NCBI RefSeq assembly: GCF_024586455.1
Contig: NC_065920.1
Location: 19,120,144 to 19,184,143, forward strand
Reading direction: 5' to 3'
Origin: Bactrocera neohumeralis
Taxonomy: Eukaryota > Arthropoda > Insecta > Diptera > Tephritidae
DNA: 64,000 bases
The notes beneath the pieces are model-generated. The model saw only the letters and a program-made list of their open reading frames with translations. It was not told where the DNA came from and searched no databases. Positions 1 through 12,010 of the stretch are shown here, piece by piece. Position numbers and translations under genes: made by a program. Numbering within the stretch: the stretch's first letter is position 1; every line of letters begins with the position of its first letter.

Positions 1-840
1 AGTCGACTGTCCCCGGTACGAGGTCAAAATTGTGCTTGGCGATTTTAACACCAGGATGGGGGATGGGAGAGAAGTATTTTCGATCCAACAGTTTTAAAAT
101 TCAGCATCGATGGCAAAACTTAAAAACAAGTTGAGGCTGATCAACATCGCCGGGTTTGAAATTGAGTTGTCTTTAGTACTAGATTCCAGCAAAATAAAAT
201 TCATCAAGCTACTTGGCTGTTTCAAAAAGTTTAAAACCAGATCGAACATATTGGGATAAAGAGCACTAATCAGCAACTCGGTATACGCGAAATAATTGGT
301 TTTCGGAAAGGCCAAAAGAAAGGAGATGGCGAACCAGATTCCCCAATCGATGACGATGGATTTATGTTTCATTGCTCGACTGTGATGACGTTCGAATTGC
401 AATTACACGCCTGAAGAAGAACAAACCAGTAGGGCTTACCTGCCAAGCTATTTAAACACGATGGCGAATAACAGAAAACATGGTCGGATGAAAGCAAGCC
501 CAACGATTGAAACCCAGACCTGGAAATCTGCTATTGATCAGATATTAGCCATGTGCAAATTCTTGGAAAAGACCCGTGAAAAAAATATCGACACACACGA
601 CCATTTCGTCGATTTTAAAACCGCTTTCGATAATATGAAAAGCTGCCTCTATGCCGCCATGTCTGAATTTGAACTAATACGGCTGTGTACATTGACGTTG
701 AGTAACACCAAAAGCTAAGTCAAGATTGGGAAGACATCACTGAACCGTTCGATATCAATGGCGGTTTCAAACAAGGAGACTATCTATTGCTGGATAAAAT
801 GTAAAAACTAAGTCCGCATATTAGTGGTAAGTGAAGAATA
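1..840 (+). pseudogene. LINE A copy 1: endonuclease and RT fragment
   Basis: Relic of a non-LTR retrotransposon polyprotein, cut by the left window edge. Positions 2-100 encode an apurinic-type endonuclease segment with the GDFNTRMG motif (38-61), the active-site strand of LINE endonucleases. About 120-230 still resembles the following part of that domain (frames differ). From about 330 the linker before the RT appears (acidic run, then DDVRIAITRLKKNK). At 461-718 comes RT motif A, read as HFVDFKTAFD (602-630), followed by MSEFELIRLC. Stops and frameshifts separate the pieces, and the EN-RT linker and RT fingers are shortened. The same protein is recognisable at 2250-3010, 10430-11270 and 35590-36145. 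Clade is not resolved; it resembles RTE/CR1-like insect LINEs. Confidence 0.85.
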
Positions 841-2249
841 TAAAATGGCATTATAAAACGAGAACTTTTCCCTTATAAGTACGAAAGGAGAGTGGTCAGA
901 CTTGTAGATCACTTTGGTCCAACTACCAATTAAAATATTATACATTTTATTATTTAATTATTACTTGTCTTCGACCTCCGCTGTAGACTTTAGTTCCAGT
1001 AATGAGCTTATGAGCCTCATATGTAATTAGTAGGCGTTGGTCGTAAGAGTTCTTACTGGACATTGTTCAATAGACATTACTGCGGTAAGGATAAAAATTT
1101 TATCAGACGCAAATCGTCAAAACTGTGTAAGTGAGGTGGAAACTTCTAAGCACTTTATGACTTTATGATATTAGCCGCCTTAACAATTTTGTGATAGGCT
1201 CAAAGCACTTTATCTATTTATGAATGTCCTTATGATTAATTATAAGAGTTTTAGGTACCACAACGGATCAGCGTCCTAAGCCTGTTAGGATCTATTTTTT
1301 AACTTAATATATCTTCGAAAAAAAGAAATCTCAAGAGAGTTGTTCGACTAAGCCTCAAAAAACTTAAAAAATTCTTTCAGAGCAAAATTTAAAAAAAAAT
1401 AAACTCAAATATCCAAGTTCCATAGGAGTTTAAAGTGATTTTAAATTCACATACATATATTTAGTTTTAATTTTTTCACATTAATTGCAGAGAATAATTT
1501 CTGCCATAAATTAAAAGTACGCAACTTCATTTTGTTGAGCTTGCAAACGAGGACACTCAACTCAAATTCACATCAAAAATTCATCCAACCTGTACAATTT
1601 GATGACCTGTTTGACATTTAATGCAATCAACACGGAACACCTTTTCAACGCCGTGTCCTGTTTTACTTGCAAAATGCATATGTGTAGGTGTATATGTGTG
1701 TGTGGTGGAGCGCTCACAGATCGCTGGTTCGGTTTGATGATTACAAACGACCATTGCAATGTCCCACATAATTCTTCGTTTCCTGTCAGTCATAATTAAT
1801 TTCTCCTACATGAAGCTATGAGTTAGTAGAAGAATATGGAAGTTTCCTATGTATGGGAGAATATCTATGTGAGTGTATATATATACATGCTGAAATACAT
1901 CAGCAGTACGGGCTTCTAGGGGTGGGAAAGTAATGAAAATATTTTAAATACTGCGCAGGATAAATTGAAAATGGACAACATTCTAAATATGTATTGGAAT
2001 GTTAAGGAACAACACGGGATATTCATGCGACATATTGGGAGCTGTCCTCATTTCGTTCGCCACTTTGGAGTCGGAAATTAAGTGAATATGCGCAATTCAC
2101 ATAGCAATTATTTGAAGCGAAAAGTTGTAAAAGCAGATAGTGTGTTTAAAGGAACCTATAAAAAATTCAAAGGTAAATGAGTATTCCAAGTTAAAAAGAA
2201 ATTATGGAAAACACTCGTCCTAATTGTTTTCTTGTTATTAATGTAGACA
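841..2249. other. Non-coding, AT-rich stretch
   Basis: No coding relic is supported. A short segment near 1258-1280 (cacaacggatcagcgtc) matches one near 15682-15700 that lies just after a LINE C-terminus, so it may be a stray LINE 3' UTR fragment. Around 1670-1710 there is a short TG-rich microsatellite-like stretch. The short open frames at 1568-1799 overlap on both strands and have no recognisable protein similarity. Confidence 0.6.
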
Positions 2250-3010
2250 AAAGCTGTAAAATTATGATAGCTAACACTTCTCCAACCTGCTGAATGGCTG
2301 TAAAAGCTAAACACTAGGAGATGATGAACCCGATTCTTCAATCGATGACGATGAAGCGGGCGTTCCATTGCCCGATCATGAAGAAGTTCGAATAGCAATT
2401 ACATATACTCGTATGAAGAACAACAATGCGGAGGGGGCCGATGGATTGCCAGCCGAGCTATTCAAATACAGCGGCGAAGAACTGATAAGGCTTCTTTGCA
2501 AAATATGGTCGGACGAAAGCATGCCCAACGATTGGAATTTAAGTGTGCTCTGCGCAATCCACATAAATAGAGACTCCACAGTCTGTGCCAACTATCCTCA
2601 ACATCGGATATAAGGTTCTATCGAGCGTACTGTGTGAAGGATTAAAGCCCGCTGTCAATAAATTGATTGAATCTTATGATTTTTACTACATATTCACCGT
2701 ACACCAAATCTTGGAAGAGACCCGTGAAAAAATAATGGACACACGATTTCAAAGCTGCTTTTGACAGCACGAAAAGGAGCTGCTTTTATGTCGATATGTC
2801 TGAACTTGGTACCTCCGCAAAAGTAGTACGACTGTGTAAACTGACGTTGATCAATACCAAAAGCTCCATCATTCATCAAGAAGAACCTCTCTCAGTCGTT
2901 CGATACCAAACGAGGTTTCAGACAAGGCGACTTCCTATCTTTCGACTTCTTCAATCTACTCCTCTAGAAAATTATTCGAGGTGCAGAGCTGACCGTCAAG
3001 TAAAAAACAT
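2250..3010 (+). pseudogene. LINE A copy 2: RT domain
   Basis: RT-domain relic of the same LINE as at 1-840. It starts in the acidic linker and enters the RT with an open stretch at 2368-2613 containing the typical AEGADGLPAELFKYSGEEL and the IWSDESMPNDWNLSVLC segment. Motif A (DFKAAFDS) lies at 2745-2768, and the KRGFRQGDF motif at 2908-2934 is in a different frame, so a frameshift falls between. Homology fades near 3010. The 175-codon open frame at 2796-3323 is a chance mosaic: its first third follows the RT and then leaves the RT frame. The YADD catalytic box is not present. Confidence 0.88.
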
Positions 3011-3389
3011 CGATCTACGGAGGTTATTAAATGGTCAAAAAAGCGACCGACTGAGTGGGACTGTAATGCTTACAACCAGTCGGCTTATGATTTTAGACTA
3101 TCGCAGCCAAACTCTGTATCTCTTCAGCCGTGGGATCACATTCGAACTTGTTAATAAATTCTGGCTGAAATGGCAATGCGACCGAGAAAAGGATACCAAT
3201 GAGAAATTAAACTTATCGTTTCAATTCGCAAGTAGAAAAATTGGACCAAGGATTCTGGAATCAACCGTTTCAACGGCGAAATCTACATTCTCACGTACGA
3301 ATCAAGGTGAAACAGAGACATGAGCGGGCTTCGGCTGTAGTAATCTATACCAGAAGGCAGCTTCCAACTAAATGACTAAATAATAGTCT

Positions 3390-3950
3390 TTCGGACCGAA
3401 ATTGTATGCAAAAACAGTAAGTGCCAAATGGGTTTCGGCTAGAACCAGCAATCCCATAAACATTTTAGCGGTTGGGGCCACCGGTAATTAGGGCTATTCA
3501 TAGAGCCAATACCAAGCTTCTTAGTGATAGATTACGCAAGCAGGTAATAACTAGACTTCAGTTAATAGGAACTGGATACTCGGACATACAAAAATAGAGG
3601 GTAATGAGCAAAAGCAGACGAGCTGAAGCAATGGACCCCTGAAAAACACTCAAGTCTTGGAACACAGAGCATATCACAAAGTTAAATTGGTGTAGTTTTG
3701 ATGGTGGACAGACCAAAAAGCTCCTAAATCCAGGCAAAAGGGAGGTTTGTAACATTGTATGGATCAACATATGGCATCTGCCTTGAAGATTCCGCTTTAA
3801 GGAAATGGGAAAATTGGATTCGGCAGAATGTAGATCATGAGCGGATGAGGATGAGACGCTGGAATATTATTTATGCGAATGCTCTCAGCCTTCAGCTGGA
3901 TGAGACATTCGACAGTTTCCAATGTGCCAACCAACCTTCTTTTATTTAGA
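3390..3950 (+). pseudogene. RNase H-type LINE C-terminal relic
   Basis: Weak relic of the end of an RNase H-bearing LINE (LINE B type). A segment near 3465-3485 resembles the PGHRGI loop of these RNases H. About 3690-3790 contains KKLLNPGKREVCNIVW, matching the usual LL.L.R....IVG.LTGH region. The frame at 3755-3949 shows DEDETLEYYLCECS, the end of a CCHC zinc knuckle in which the histidine has become tyrosine. Stops interrupt all frames. The call rests on motif order rather than on one long match. Confidence 0.6.
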
Positions 3951-4089
3951 ATTTTAGTTCACTGAGTTGCTAGATAAGGCTTAATTTGGTTTCCCCAGGC
4001 TCAATTGTGGCGGCTTGTGGCTCATAATTTCTATTTTCGGTTAATCGGTTATAATCGGTTCTTAAAATTAATTCAATTATCATTTATTA

Positions 4090-4680
4090 TTGGGATTAGC
4101 TCTCTACCATAAGCTGGCTAGCCAACAGTGTGGCTTTTAGTTTTGCCTAATTTTTCCGTAAATTAAGATGGGTGCTATTATTATTTGCTGAGGCTACTGA
4201 ACTTGAAATGTGCAGTGATTAATATTGCTAACAATTGAACAGTTTTTTCAGGATCAGATTATCAATATATTATATAATTCGACTTGCCAGTGAATAATAA
4301 AAAAATATAGATTTTAAATTTCAAAACCAAAGCCCTTTAACTCCCTAGTAAAGCATGAAATTAACAGACAACAGGGAGCTGTCGAAATTGCTGCGTCACT
4401 GACGCTTTAATAGCTTGCGTGAGTGACCCAAATAAAGAGCAACTCTACTGCAACGCCCCTTAGCTACCCTACGCCACATATTCCTCCTGTCCACTCAACC
4501 AATGCTAGCAAGCGGTTGTTGATTTGCACAGCTGTACTGTTATAATTTGTGTTGCTTGCCATGTAATTTGCTCTCTGCCATAATCGAGCTAGCTAACAGC
4601 GTGGAGCTGCTTGTTTGCCCCCATTTTTTCCGGAGTTTTTGCATTGCAATTTTTCCCCCATTTTCTTCGGAGTTCATTTC
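4090..4680. repeat. Two diverged copies of a 65-bp module about 470 bp apart
   Basis: Positions about 4095-4160 and 4569-4637 share a run reading gctctctRccataa, then agctRgctaRccaacag with changes, gtgtgg and a terminal tttttccg. A third short echo (cccattttcttcggagt) follows at 4658-4674. The intervening block contains aataaa (4429). The arrangement could reflect the two ends of an old non-coding element, but no open frame or terminal inverted repeat was identified. Confidence 0.45.
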
Positions 4681-5399
4681 CTGTTCGGGCATATTGAAAA
4701 ATGCGATTTCTCATTAAAAATGTTGCCGTTTCCAATTAGGAGAATGAAGAACGAAAATTAAAATACTGAACTCGTAATATGGTCGTGGAGTTTGTTATGA
4801 CAGGGCAGGACCATGCCAACATTGTTGTACTTTAAATATAACGTTTTGGATTATTTTATAGTAAGATTTTGTGGGAATACGTGTAGAGCATTGGAGAAAA
4901 AAGAAAGAAGAAATTTCAAAAGAACTTTATTAGGGTGCAAACCTGGGATAGACGAGCTGTATATCAGCAGAACTTTCCTTTAGTGGCGAGGTCAAATAGT
5001 TCAATATCTAATCAGTATGGTGAAAATGAGACTTCAATAAGAACTACTCCCAAACTGTCGACGATTATCCCATTTCCGAGAAGTTCTCAAACTAAAATGA
5101 ACTGGTATGACTTTACTTTGAGAGAGAGAACTTCGTATCATGGTGCAACGACAATTCAAAAACAAGGAAAAGAATTGTAATAGTGATAATGGAAACCAGA
5201 ACTAAGATCTCCGAACCCACTTTTAAGTTTAATGAAAGTCAGTTCAGTACATTCAGTTCAAACCATTTGTTCCCACATTGAAACTACTTATTTTCGTTTT
5301 ACATTTAGTGGATAGACTTTCTTGGTTTGGTACCTAATTGATTCCTAGTGTTCTACAATGCGATTGTGACAGAGCTGGGCCCACGCTGTGTAAGTGGAA
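4681..5399. other. Non-coding, unassigned
   Basis: The 81-codon open frame at 4935-5180 has no recognisable motif and I treat it as chance. No repeat structure stands out apart from the phrase gcgaggtcaaa near 4987, which recurs near 44430. Confidence 0.5.
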
Positions 5400-6110
5400 G
5401 TATCTTTCTTTACTACCTTCCGAGTTGCAGCTGCGTCAAATACTGTCGTGGAACATTCTCACGCTTGTTCTGGACCAATTTTAATAAGTCCTCAGTTCTT
5501 GTCTTGTCATAATTTGGACATATCTGTTTCGTTATCCTACCTTTGGTTGTAGATTTCCATCTGGGTCCATTTTGCTTAAATAGCGTATTTAGATCCCTCT
5601 TGATCGTTTTCAGCGGACACAGTATTGCCTCCACCTCTGATTCGTCTTGAGATGCTCCTGACTTGGCCAACTTGTCTACTTCGTATCGTTGCCGAAAATT
5701 TTTCTATGGCCGGGAACCCAGATTATGGTCACGTGGAGTAGACCAGGCAGTGAGCTTAACTCTTTTCAACATTTGTGGACCACGCTTGGCTTTGTCTTTG
5801 GCGACGATAAGGCTAGAAATGTCGACAGGCTATCTATATATCACATATGGTAACTCTCTGTATGCTTCCGTAGATATTCAGTAGAGTCCGCTTGGAAGAT
5901 CCGATTAGAGTTTGATATACGGACGGGCAGAGTGGTATCTCTGATATCTGCTGGGAATATATATCCATGCCTATTTCGTAGTCCATTTGTCTACTCCTTC
6001 CGCTTGGATTTAGTAGATGGATGAGCAGAGATATGAGGATCCTCGGAATATACCTTCATGTGTACTGCGCTGCCCATTTCGGGCCCGTCGGTATAGATGG
6101 AGATGGTATT
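5400..6110 (-). pseudogene. LINE B relic: RNase H and C-terminal domain (minus)
   Basis: Read from 6110 downwards, the minus strand encodes a decayed LINE RNase H. IYTDGPEMG, the first catalytic-Asp strand (usually YTDGSK), lies at about 6085-6105. A VYSEDPHIS segment follows, and WVPGHRKIFGND appears at about 5690-5740. The C-terminal part is open at 5413-5670: LAKSGAS-like AKSGASQDESEVEAILCPL, then GRITKQICPNYDKTRTEDLL. This order is typical of I/Jockey/R1-group LINEs with RNase H. Several in-frame stops and at least one frameshift (between PGHR and AKSGAS) show it is dead. Confidence 0.85.
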
Positions 6111-7889
6111 CTCATTCTCTATTAAAATTCTTATCCATTCAAGTCTAGAGGATAATCTGATCCAACCTTGTGGGATTCATCTATTTAGATTTATTTTGAG
6201 CTCTTTTAGCACTTTTCAAGTTCCAGATTGCTATATCCACAAAGGTGGTACCAATCTCTCCAATGTCATTTACTTTACTATGAGGGTACTTTTTTTACTC
6301 CTAAATGTAGGCAATTACAAAATTTGTAGAAGAACAATAGGTAGTTTGACTCAGAACACTAGAAAATGATATATTTTATTGATGTGGAGACAGTTCAATA
6401 AATTTATAAAACCAATTTTACAGTCTAAGAACGTTTAAATATCAGCTTAAGTTATCCCTAGTCAATTAAATTTTGATTTCTTCGCTTTTGTAGAAAAACT
6501 CGTACGCTTCCTAATTATTTACTCCGCCACCGTAAGCCCTCATTACCTTACACCACAAATATATTTGTCACGGGTCAATTTATAGCTCAGCTTAAACTCC
6601 GCATAGCGCGTTCATATAATCACTGGCATTCAATGCAATTTAATTTGTGGGTACTATGCGCCTAAATGTATGCGCTATAATTCAGTGAATTAAAAGTTTC
6701 GACATTTCGCCGAGCGCAATACATTTGCCTAAACTTTCCAGCAACATTTCCAACGAAAATGTCGCTTGCGCCTCTACTGAGCTCCCACGTTTCGCCTCTC
6801 GCTCCTGCTAACTTTGCCCAAATTCTCTCCACGCTTCGAACTACTTTTAGGCGGTTTATTTATAGTTGATTTGTCGCTCTCTAGGGACGTTTGCGCGCTG
6901 TTTTCCGGGTGTTTAAATTGTCTTGTCATTGAGTTGTCTGGCCGCCGACACACACAAACGGTTTGCACAAATACACATTTAGTCAACACTTGTAATTGTT
7001 ATTGTTGTTGTTGGTCGAACTTTTCGCCCGGCGCGGTGTTCTGTGTTTGTGCGCCTGCCATTTAAATTGCAATTATTTAAAGTCCCTTAAGGATTTCCAC
7101 TCATTATGTTAATTTTCTCCTTCAAGGCGCGGACACACACACACATACAAATAAATACACAAATATACACATACAAATCTTTGCATACATATATAATATG
7201 TATGTATATATGTGTACTTATGCTTAAGTACTGTTATGCACATAAGCAAGTTTGCTCAAGCAAGTTGCCTGTTTCACTGGCAGTTCTGTTTACGCACAAA
7301 AGTAGACTACGAATTTCGCACTACCCGCTCTCCTCGCTTCTTAATAGTTGCGCTCCAAGCTTGGTTTGCTTGCGATTTCCGCTTTGTTCGCGCGCCGATT
7401 TCCGAAATTTATATACCAGCACTGTCACTGGCGCATTTTCTGTTCATTGCTCTTTGCATAAATGACTCGTTGTTGCTGTTCCTGTTTCTGTTTTTGTTGT
7501 TTTTTGCTTATTTTATGTGGATCGCCGTGGCTAAGAAACTTGCATTTTTTATCTGTTGCAGCGTCGCATGCAAAACAATTTAATTAAAAGTTTTGTGCTA
7601 AGTTCATAAATTACAGCAACAACAATGGTCAGCTGGTTGAGGTCACAACAGCAGAGGGTTCAAAGAGTTTTTGTACAAAAAAATAAAAAAATAATAATAA
7701 TGATAGTGGAAGAAATGTGTGCGAGGATCTAAAAGAAATATCAGAAAGAAACGGAAACTAAGAAAAATATTGCAAGGGTCCACAACAAGTGGAGAAAAGC
7801 GAAAAATATGCAGTGCGCGAAGCTACAGTGTGTAAGAAGTCCAAATTTTATTACCTTTTGGAGAGAAAAAATGTCAATTTTGTGGTTAC
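6111..7889. other. Non-coding, candidate ancestral euchromatic sequence
   Basis: No transposon relic is seen. About 6580-7600 has the look of conserved fly intergenic or intronic DNA: mixed composition, TGCATTTGC-like words, CA and TATG microsatellites near 7135-7215 and oligo-T runs near 7480-7510. The overlapping 119- and 123-codon frames at 7106-7583 read low-complexity hydrophobic residues in two registers and are most likely chance. Regulatory function cannot be shown from sequence alone. Confidence 0.5.
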
Positions 7890-9545
7890 AGAGTACCTTG
7901 AAGAGTATTTGAATATTAAAAATAAGAATTCTAAAACCAAAAGCTCTCTCGCTCTCTCTTACAAACTTTCTTCAGAGAATTTAATAAAAAGGATGTCGAA
8001 ATGTTCTTAGAACAATATTATATAACGCTAAAAAATAAAAGAAATAAGAATTCCAAAACCAAAAGCTCTCTTGCTCTCTCTCTTTCATTCTTCTCTCTGA
8101 AATAATATAATAAGGATGCTAAAACGTTCTTAGAACTATTTTACCTAACCCTAAAATTTAATAAAAGTTAATATAAAATAGCTCTCTCTCTCTCTCTCCC
8201 ATATTCTCTCCGAGAAGAAATAAAAAAACTTAATTAATATAGTTTTTGATAACAAAATATTTCTGGAGCAATATTACATAACCATAAAAAATCTTAGAAA
8301 TAAGAATTCTAAAGCCAAAAATCGCTCTCCAAAACGTTCTCAGAGCCTTTAATAAAAAGGATGTCGAAATGTTCTTAGAACAATATTATATAACGCTAAA
8401 AAATAAAAGAAATAGAATTCCAAAACCAAAGCTCTCTTCTTCAATCTTTCCTCGAAAAAGTTAATTAGAAGGATACCAAAATAGTCTTAGAACAATATTA
8501 TAATAAGTTTATAATTATAAATATAGCCCAAATATTTCTCTCTTATTTTCACCGAGGAGCAATAAACAAAAATTAGGCAAAATGCTTCTACAGTTCGAAC
8601 CCCCCTTTAAAAATAATTAAAATTGAATTTAAAAAGCTTAAAGCTTTTTCATTCCTGTATTATGAATACTTCTCAACAGTCCTAAAAATTATAAAAAAAA
8701 TTTAATGTAAAAAAGCTCTCTCTCATATTCTCTCCGAGGAAAACTAAAAAAAAATTGATGGCGAACGCTTCTAGAACAATTTTGAACCACCCCTTTAAAA
8801 TACTTAAAATAAAATTTAAAAAACTTAAAGCTCTCTCTTTCGTTCTCTACTCGGAGAAATAAAAAATGTAATTTTTTATGCTAAAATGGATCTAGAATAC
8901 GTTTGAACAGTCCAGAAAATTATAAAAATAAAAATAAAAAAAGCTCTCTTTGCTTGGAGAAATGAAAAAAATTATGCCAAATTCTTCTAAAAAAATATTT
9001 AAAAAATCTAAAATATAATAAAAATTAATATGAAAAATTCATTCTCTCCTCGGAGCAATTAAAAAATATTATAATTTTAGATGCCAGTTCGAAGAACTCT
9101 AAAAAATAATGAATGCTCTCTTTTTAATTATCTACTTTTAAAAATAAAATAGTGTAATTCTTGATGACAAAATGGATCTAGAATACTTTTGAACAGTCCT
9201 AAAAATTATAAGAAAAAATTATAAAAAGCTCTCCTCGCTCGGAGATATAAAAAAATGGTGAACAATTCTTACAAAAAATAAAAAAAACCTAACATATAAT
9301 AAAAATAAAAACGAAAACCGGAAAGCTCTCTCAATCTCTCCTCGGAGCAATTAAAAAAGATTATAATTTTGCCAACTATTCCGAAAACCCCTAAAAAATA
9401 ACGATAAAGGCTAAAACCCGGAAGTCTCTGTCTTTCTCTTATACTCTCTTCAATGAAATTATAAAAAAATATTATAATTTTGATGCCAAAAGGCTTTTCG
9501 AACAATGTAGAACAAACCTTCAGAAAAAATAAAAAAATAAACTAA
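7890..9545. repeat. Degenerate tandem array with CT-rich core, ~95-140 bp units
   Basis: About fifteen degenerate units lie head to tail. Each has an A/T-rich body and a pyrimidine core (aagctctctc...ctctc followed by cggag or gagaa). Cores fall near 7941, 8063, 8181, 8321, 8431, 8535, 8641, 8715, 8829, 8941, 9035, 9113, 9227, 9322 and 9420. Many units also carry an attcttagaac(a)at phrase and a aaaaataaaa run. A 66-bp block at 7980-8045 recurs exactly at 8348-8413, i.e. three units later, indicating a recent multi-unit duplication. No coding relic lies inside. Confidence 0.85.
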
Positions 9546-10429
9546 TTAATAAACACTCCTTCCCGAATTCATTACCCTCACAGTTATTAAAAAACTTCGT
9601 GCGCCACAAATTTATTTCTTAATGGCGCTTTCGTTGGTCAGCCATAAGTTCTTTTGTTTTATAACTTTTTGTTGTCGCTTTATTGCCGGCAGCGTTGCTG
9701 TTGTTTGCCTTATAGTTATTTGATTTGCATTTGGTAAGAGTTTTGGTGAGAAATTTGCGTGAAATTCTGGCAGCTTTGGCAGATTTTTCATTTGTTTTTT
9801 CTCTTTTTTTTTACAAACATTTATCTTGTATAATTCTTGGCATATTTCTTTTTATGGACTTAATTTTCGTTATTTACTTGCTTCGCTTTTCGCATCAAAC
9901 CAGCAACTGCAACACTAACATTGCCCTTCGTCGTGGCGCTCAGTTAAACCGGTGTCAATTGAGAGGCGAATTTTCACTGGATTTACACAATATAATTATT
10001 TTAGTTGGCCATTTAAATTACTGTGGAGAAAATGAGAGCAGAAAGTTATCGGTTTACGGTTATTAACTGGAGTCAACAATTTATTGGTTTTAATGACAGT
10101 ACTTTGGTCAGTTGGATGAAATTTAACTTTAAATAAGAAAATTATAAGTTGATACAAAGCTTGATGACGATCTACAACTGATTATTAAGAAACAAGTTAA
10201 CACTTCAGTGTTCAATCGATGCATCGGAGATTAAGCGAATCCAAAGCATGAAAGGACGAACAGTCAGCTGGCAAGTTATAACGACTATATAGAGCATGAT
10301 AGATATGATTTAATAATATTATTAAAATGTTTTAAAGAACGAACGAAGCTAAAGTGAGAAGCCGAATCATCCCTTACAGAGTTATGTGCTGGGTTTGAGA
10401 CCCATCACGTAATCAAACAACGAAAAAAA
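9546..10429. other. Non-coding, unassigned
   Basis: Follows the tandem array. The 113-codon frame at 9725-10066 is Phe/Leu/Ile-rich, reads through oligo-T and has no recognisable family; I do not call it a gene. No repeat or transposon end is recognised with confidence. Confidence 0.5.
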
Positions 10430-11270
10430 GGAACAACAGACTCGGATGAGAGAAGACAATTCGAGCTGCAGAGCTGAACAGGGATGGTACAATCTTCTAC
10501 AAGAGTGTGAAACTGCATGCTGGATAAGGGAGAGAAGAAAATGCGTCTGGTAGTGAACGAGGGCAAAAAGAAATATCTCCTGTCATCAAACAAATAGGCG
10601 TCACACTCGCGACTAGGCTCCCACGTCTATGTTGACAGTTATAACTTCGAAGTTGTAGACAATTTCGTCCATCTTGGAACCAGCATTAACATCACACCAA
10701 GGAAGGCAGCCCAGAAATTCAACGCAGAATAACTTTTGCCAACAGGTGCTATTTCGGACTGAGTAGTCAATTGAGAAGTAAAGTCCTCTTTCAACGAACA
10801 AAGACCAAATTCTACAAGTCACTCATTATTCCCGTCCTTCTATATGGTGCAGAGGCATGGACGATGACAACAACTGATGAGTCGGCGTTACGAGTTCTGC
10901 GGAAGATTTATATATTTCATATATCTCATTGAATGGAACGATGAACTGTATGAGATATACGACGACATTGACGTAGTTCAGCGAATAAATACGCTGTCTA
11001 GGTCATGTCGTGCACTTGGATGAAATCACTCGAGCTCTGAAACTATTCGGCGCAGTACCCGAGGGGTAGCAGAGGAATAGGAAATTCCATCCTAGGTGGT
11101 TGGCTGCACTTCGTATTCGTATTGGTGCGGAATTGCTAAAAGGAGAAATTTGGAGCTCTTTTGTTAACTCGGCTATAATCGCGTAAACAGTGTCTACGAC
11201 ATTAAAAGAACAAACCGTCAATAACGTTCCAGCAGTGCTCCAACCTAATCTTCCTTGAGAGCTGCTCAAA
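10430..11270 (+). pseudogene. LINE A copy 3: 3' half of ORF and 3' end
   Basis: Covers the part of the LINE A protein missing from copies 1 and 2. It begins at EKTIRAAELNRDGTIFYKS (about 10455), continues past the thumb region with a run resembling FANRCYFGLSSQLRSK (10725-10780), then LLYGAEAW (10834-10860), then ELYEIYDDIDVVQRIN (about 10935-10990). The C-terminal end (WSSFVNSAIIA, stop) lies at 11153-11188 and is followed by gtgtctacgacattaaaaga, closely matching the end of copy 4 near 36105. Multiple frameshifts; the YADD region is not preserved. Confidence 0.88.
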
Positions 11271-11409
11271 TAAGAAAGAAGTGATTACAGTTTCTGCAGC
11301 TGTCGTCCAGTAAAATTCTCAACCAGCATGGACTACAACAACTAGGAATAGGCTAGCTTTGCTGTTCAAAAGCTCACTGGATGTCTAGCGATAATTTTGG
11401 ATCAAAAGA

Positions 11410-11835
11410 ATCTTGTTCTAGTCGAAGATCAAATGAAAATCTAATATCAGAGGTACTGCAGAGGATAAATATCCTGTGTCTCTTTTTCTCGCTTTAATTT
11501 TCAGCTTATTTAGTTGAATCGAAAAAGGTGCGGTACCATTTTTTGTTGTAATTGTTTCAAATTTATGTAATAATAAAATGATGCCATGGATAGAGCTTTG
11601 CAAGATCTTTTTTCAATTCTTCTTCCGTTCAAAATCAAAATAGTTTTTTTGTACCGGTCTCTCTTCGGCAAAAATGGCTCAAACTTTCATGAATAACTTT
11701 GTGCTGGTTAGCTGGATTCAGCTGATGAAATGAGGCTTTATTCTGGAAGTTATCGCCTGTTTCGGCATCTCTTTTGTAGATATATAGGTCTATATCAGAT
11801 AGTAGGTATGGCATTAGAAGCGACTTCAATTAGAG
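11410..11835 (-). other. Unidentified minus-strand relic
   Basis: Two adjacent minus-strand open frames (11635-11829, 64 codons; 11418-11603, 61 codons) have a protein-like composition unlike the surrounding AT-rich frames. The first reads MKSLLMPYLLSDIDLYIYKR at its start; the second has SSIHGIILLLHKFE. They may be parts of one broken element, possibly a DNA transposon or host exon relic, but I recognise no family. Confidence 0.3.
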
Positions 11836-11849
11836 AGCGCATAAGAAAA

Positions 11850-12010
11850 GTTTAGAGATCACAGCAAGCATCCGCGATTAAGATGGACTGACGAAATCGA
11901 GGAAGACATGATGAAGCATGGCATACAAAATTGGAAAGAAAACCGCAGGAAGACCAGATGTATGGAGGACACCAATGTGGAGAAGAAAAAGATCATAGGC
12001 TGTAGCGCCA
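11850..12010 (+). pseudogene. LINE C-terminal fragment
   Basis: A short plus-strand segment reads HPRLRWTDEIEEDMMKHGIQ followed by NWKENRRKTRC. This matches the conserved C-terminal region of RTE/CR1-like insect LINEs (RPR.RW.D.VEEDL...GI.NW...A.DR..W). It is a different LINE copy from the one ending near 11200, and only about 50 codons survive. Confidence 0.7.

Noticed and set aside
2796..3323. 175-codon open frame as a gene
   Set aside because: Its start follows the RT of a LINE and then leaves the RT frame while the RT continues in another frame; it is a frameshift mosaic.
7106..7583. 119- and 123-codon frames
   Set aside because: Overlapping registers of CA- and T-rich low-complexity DNA.
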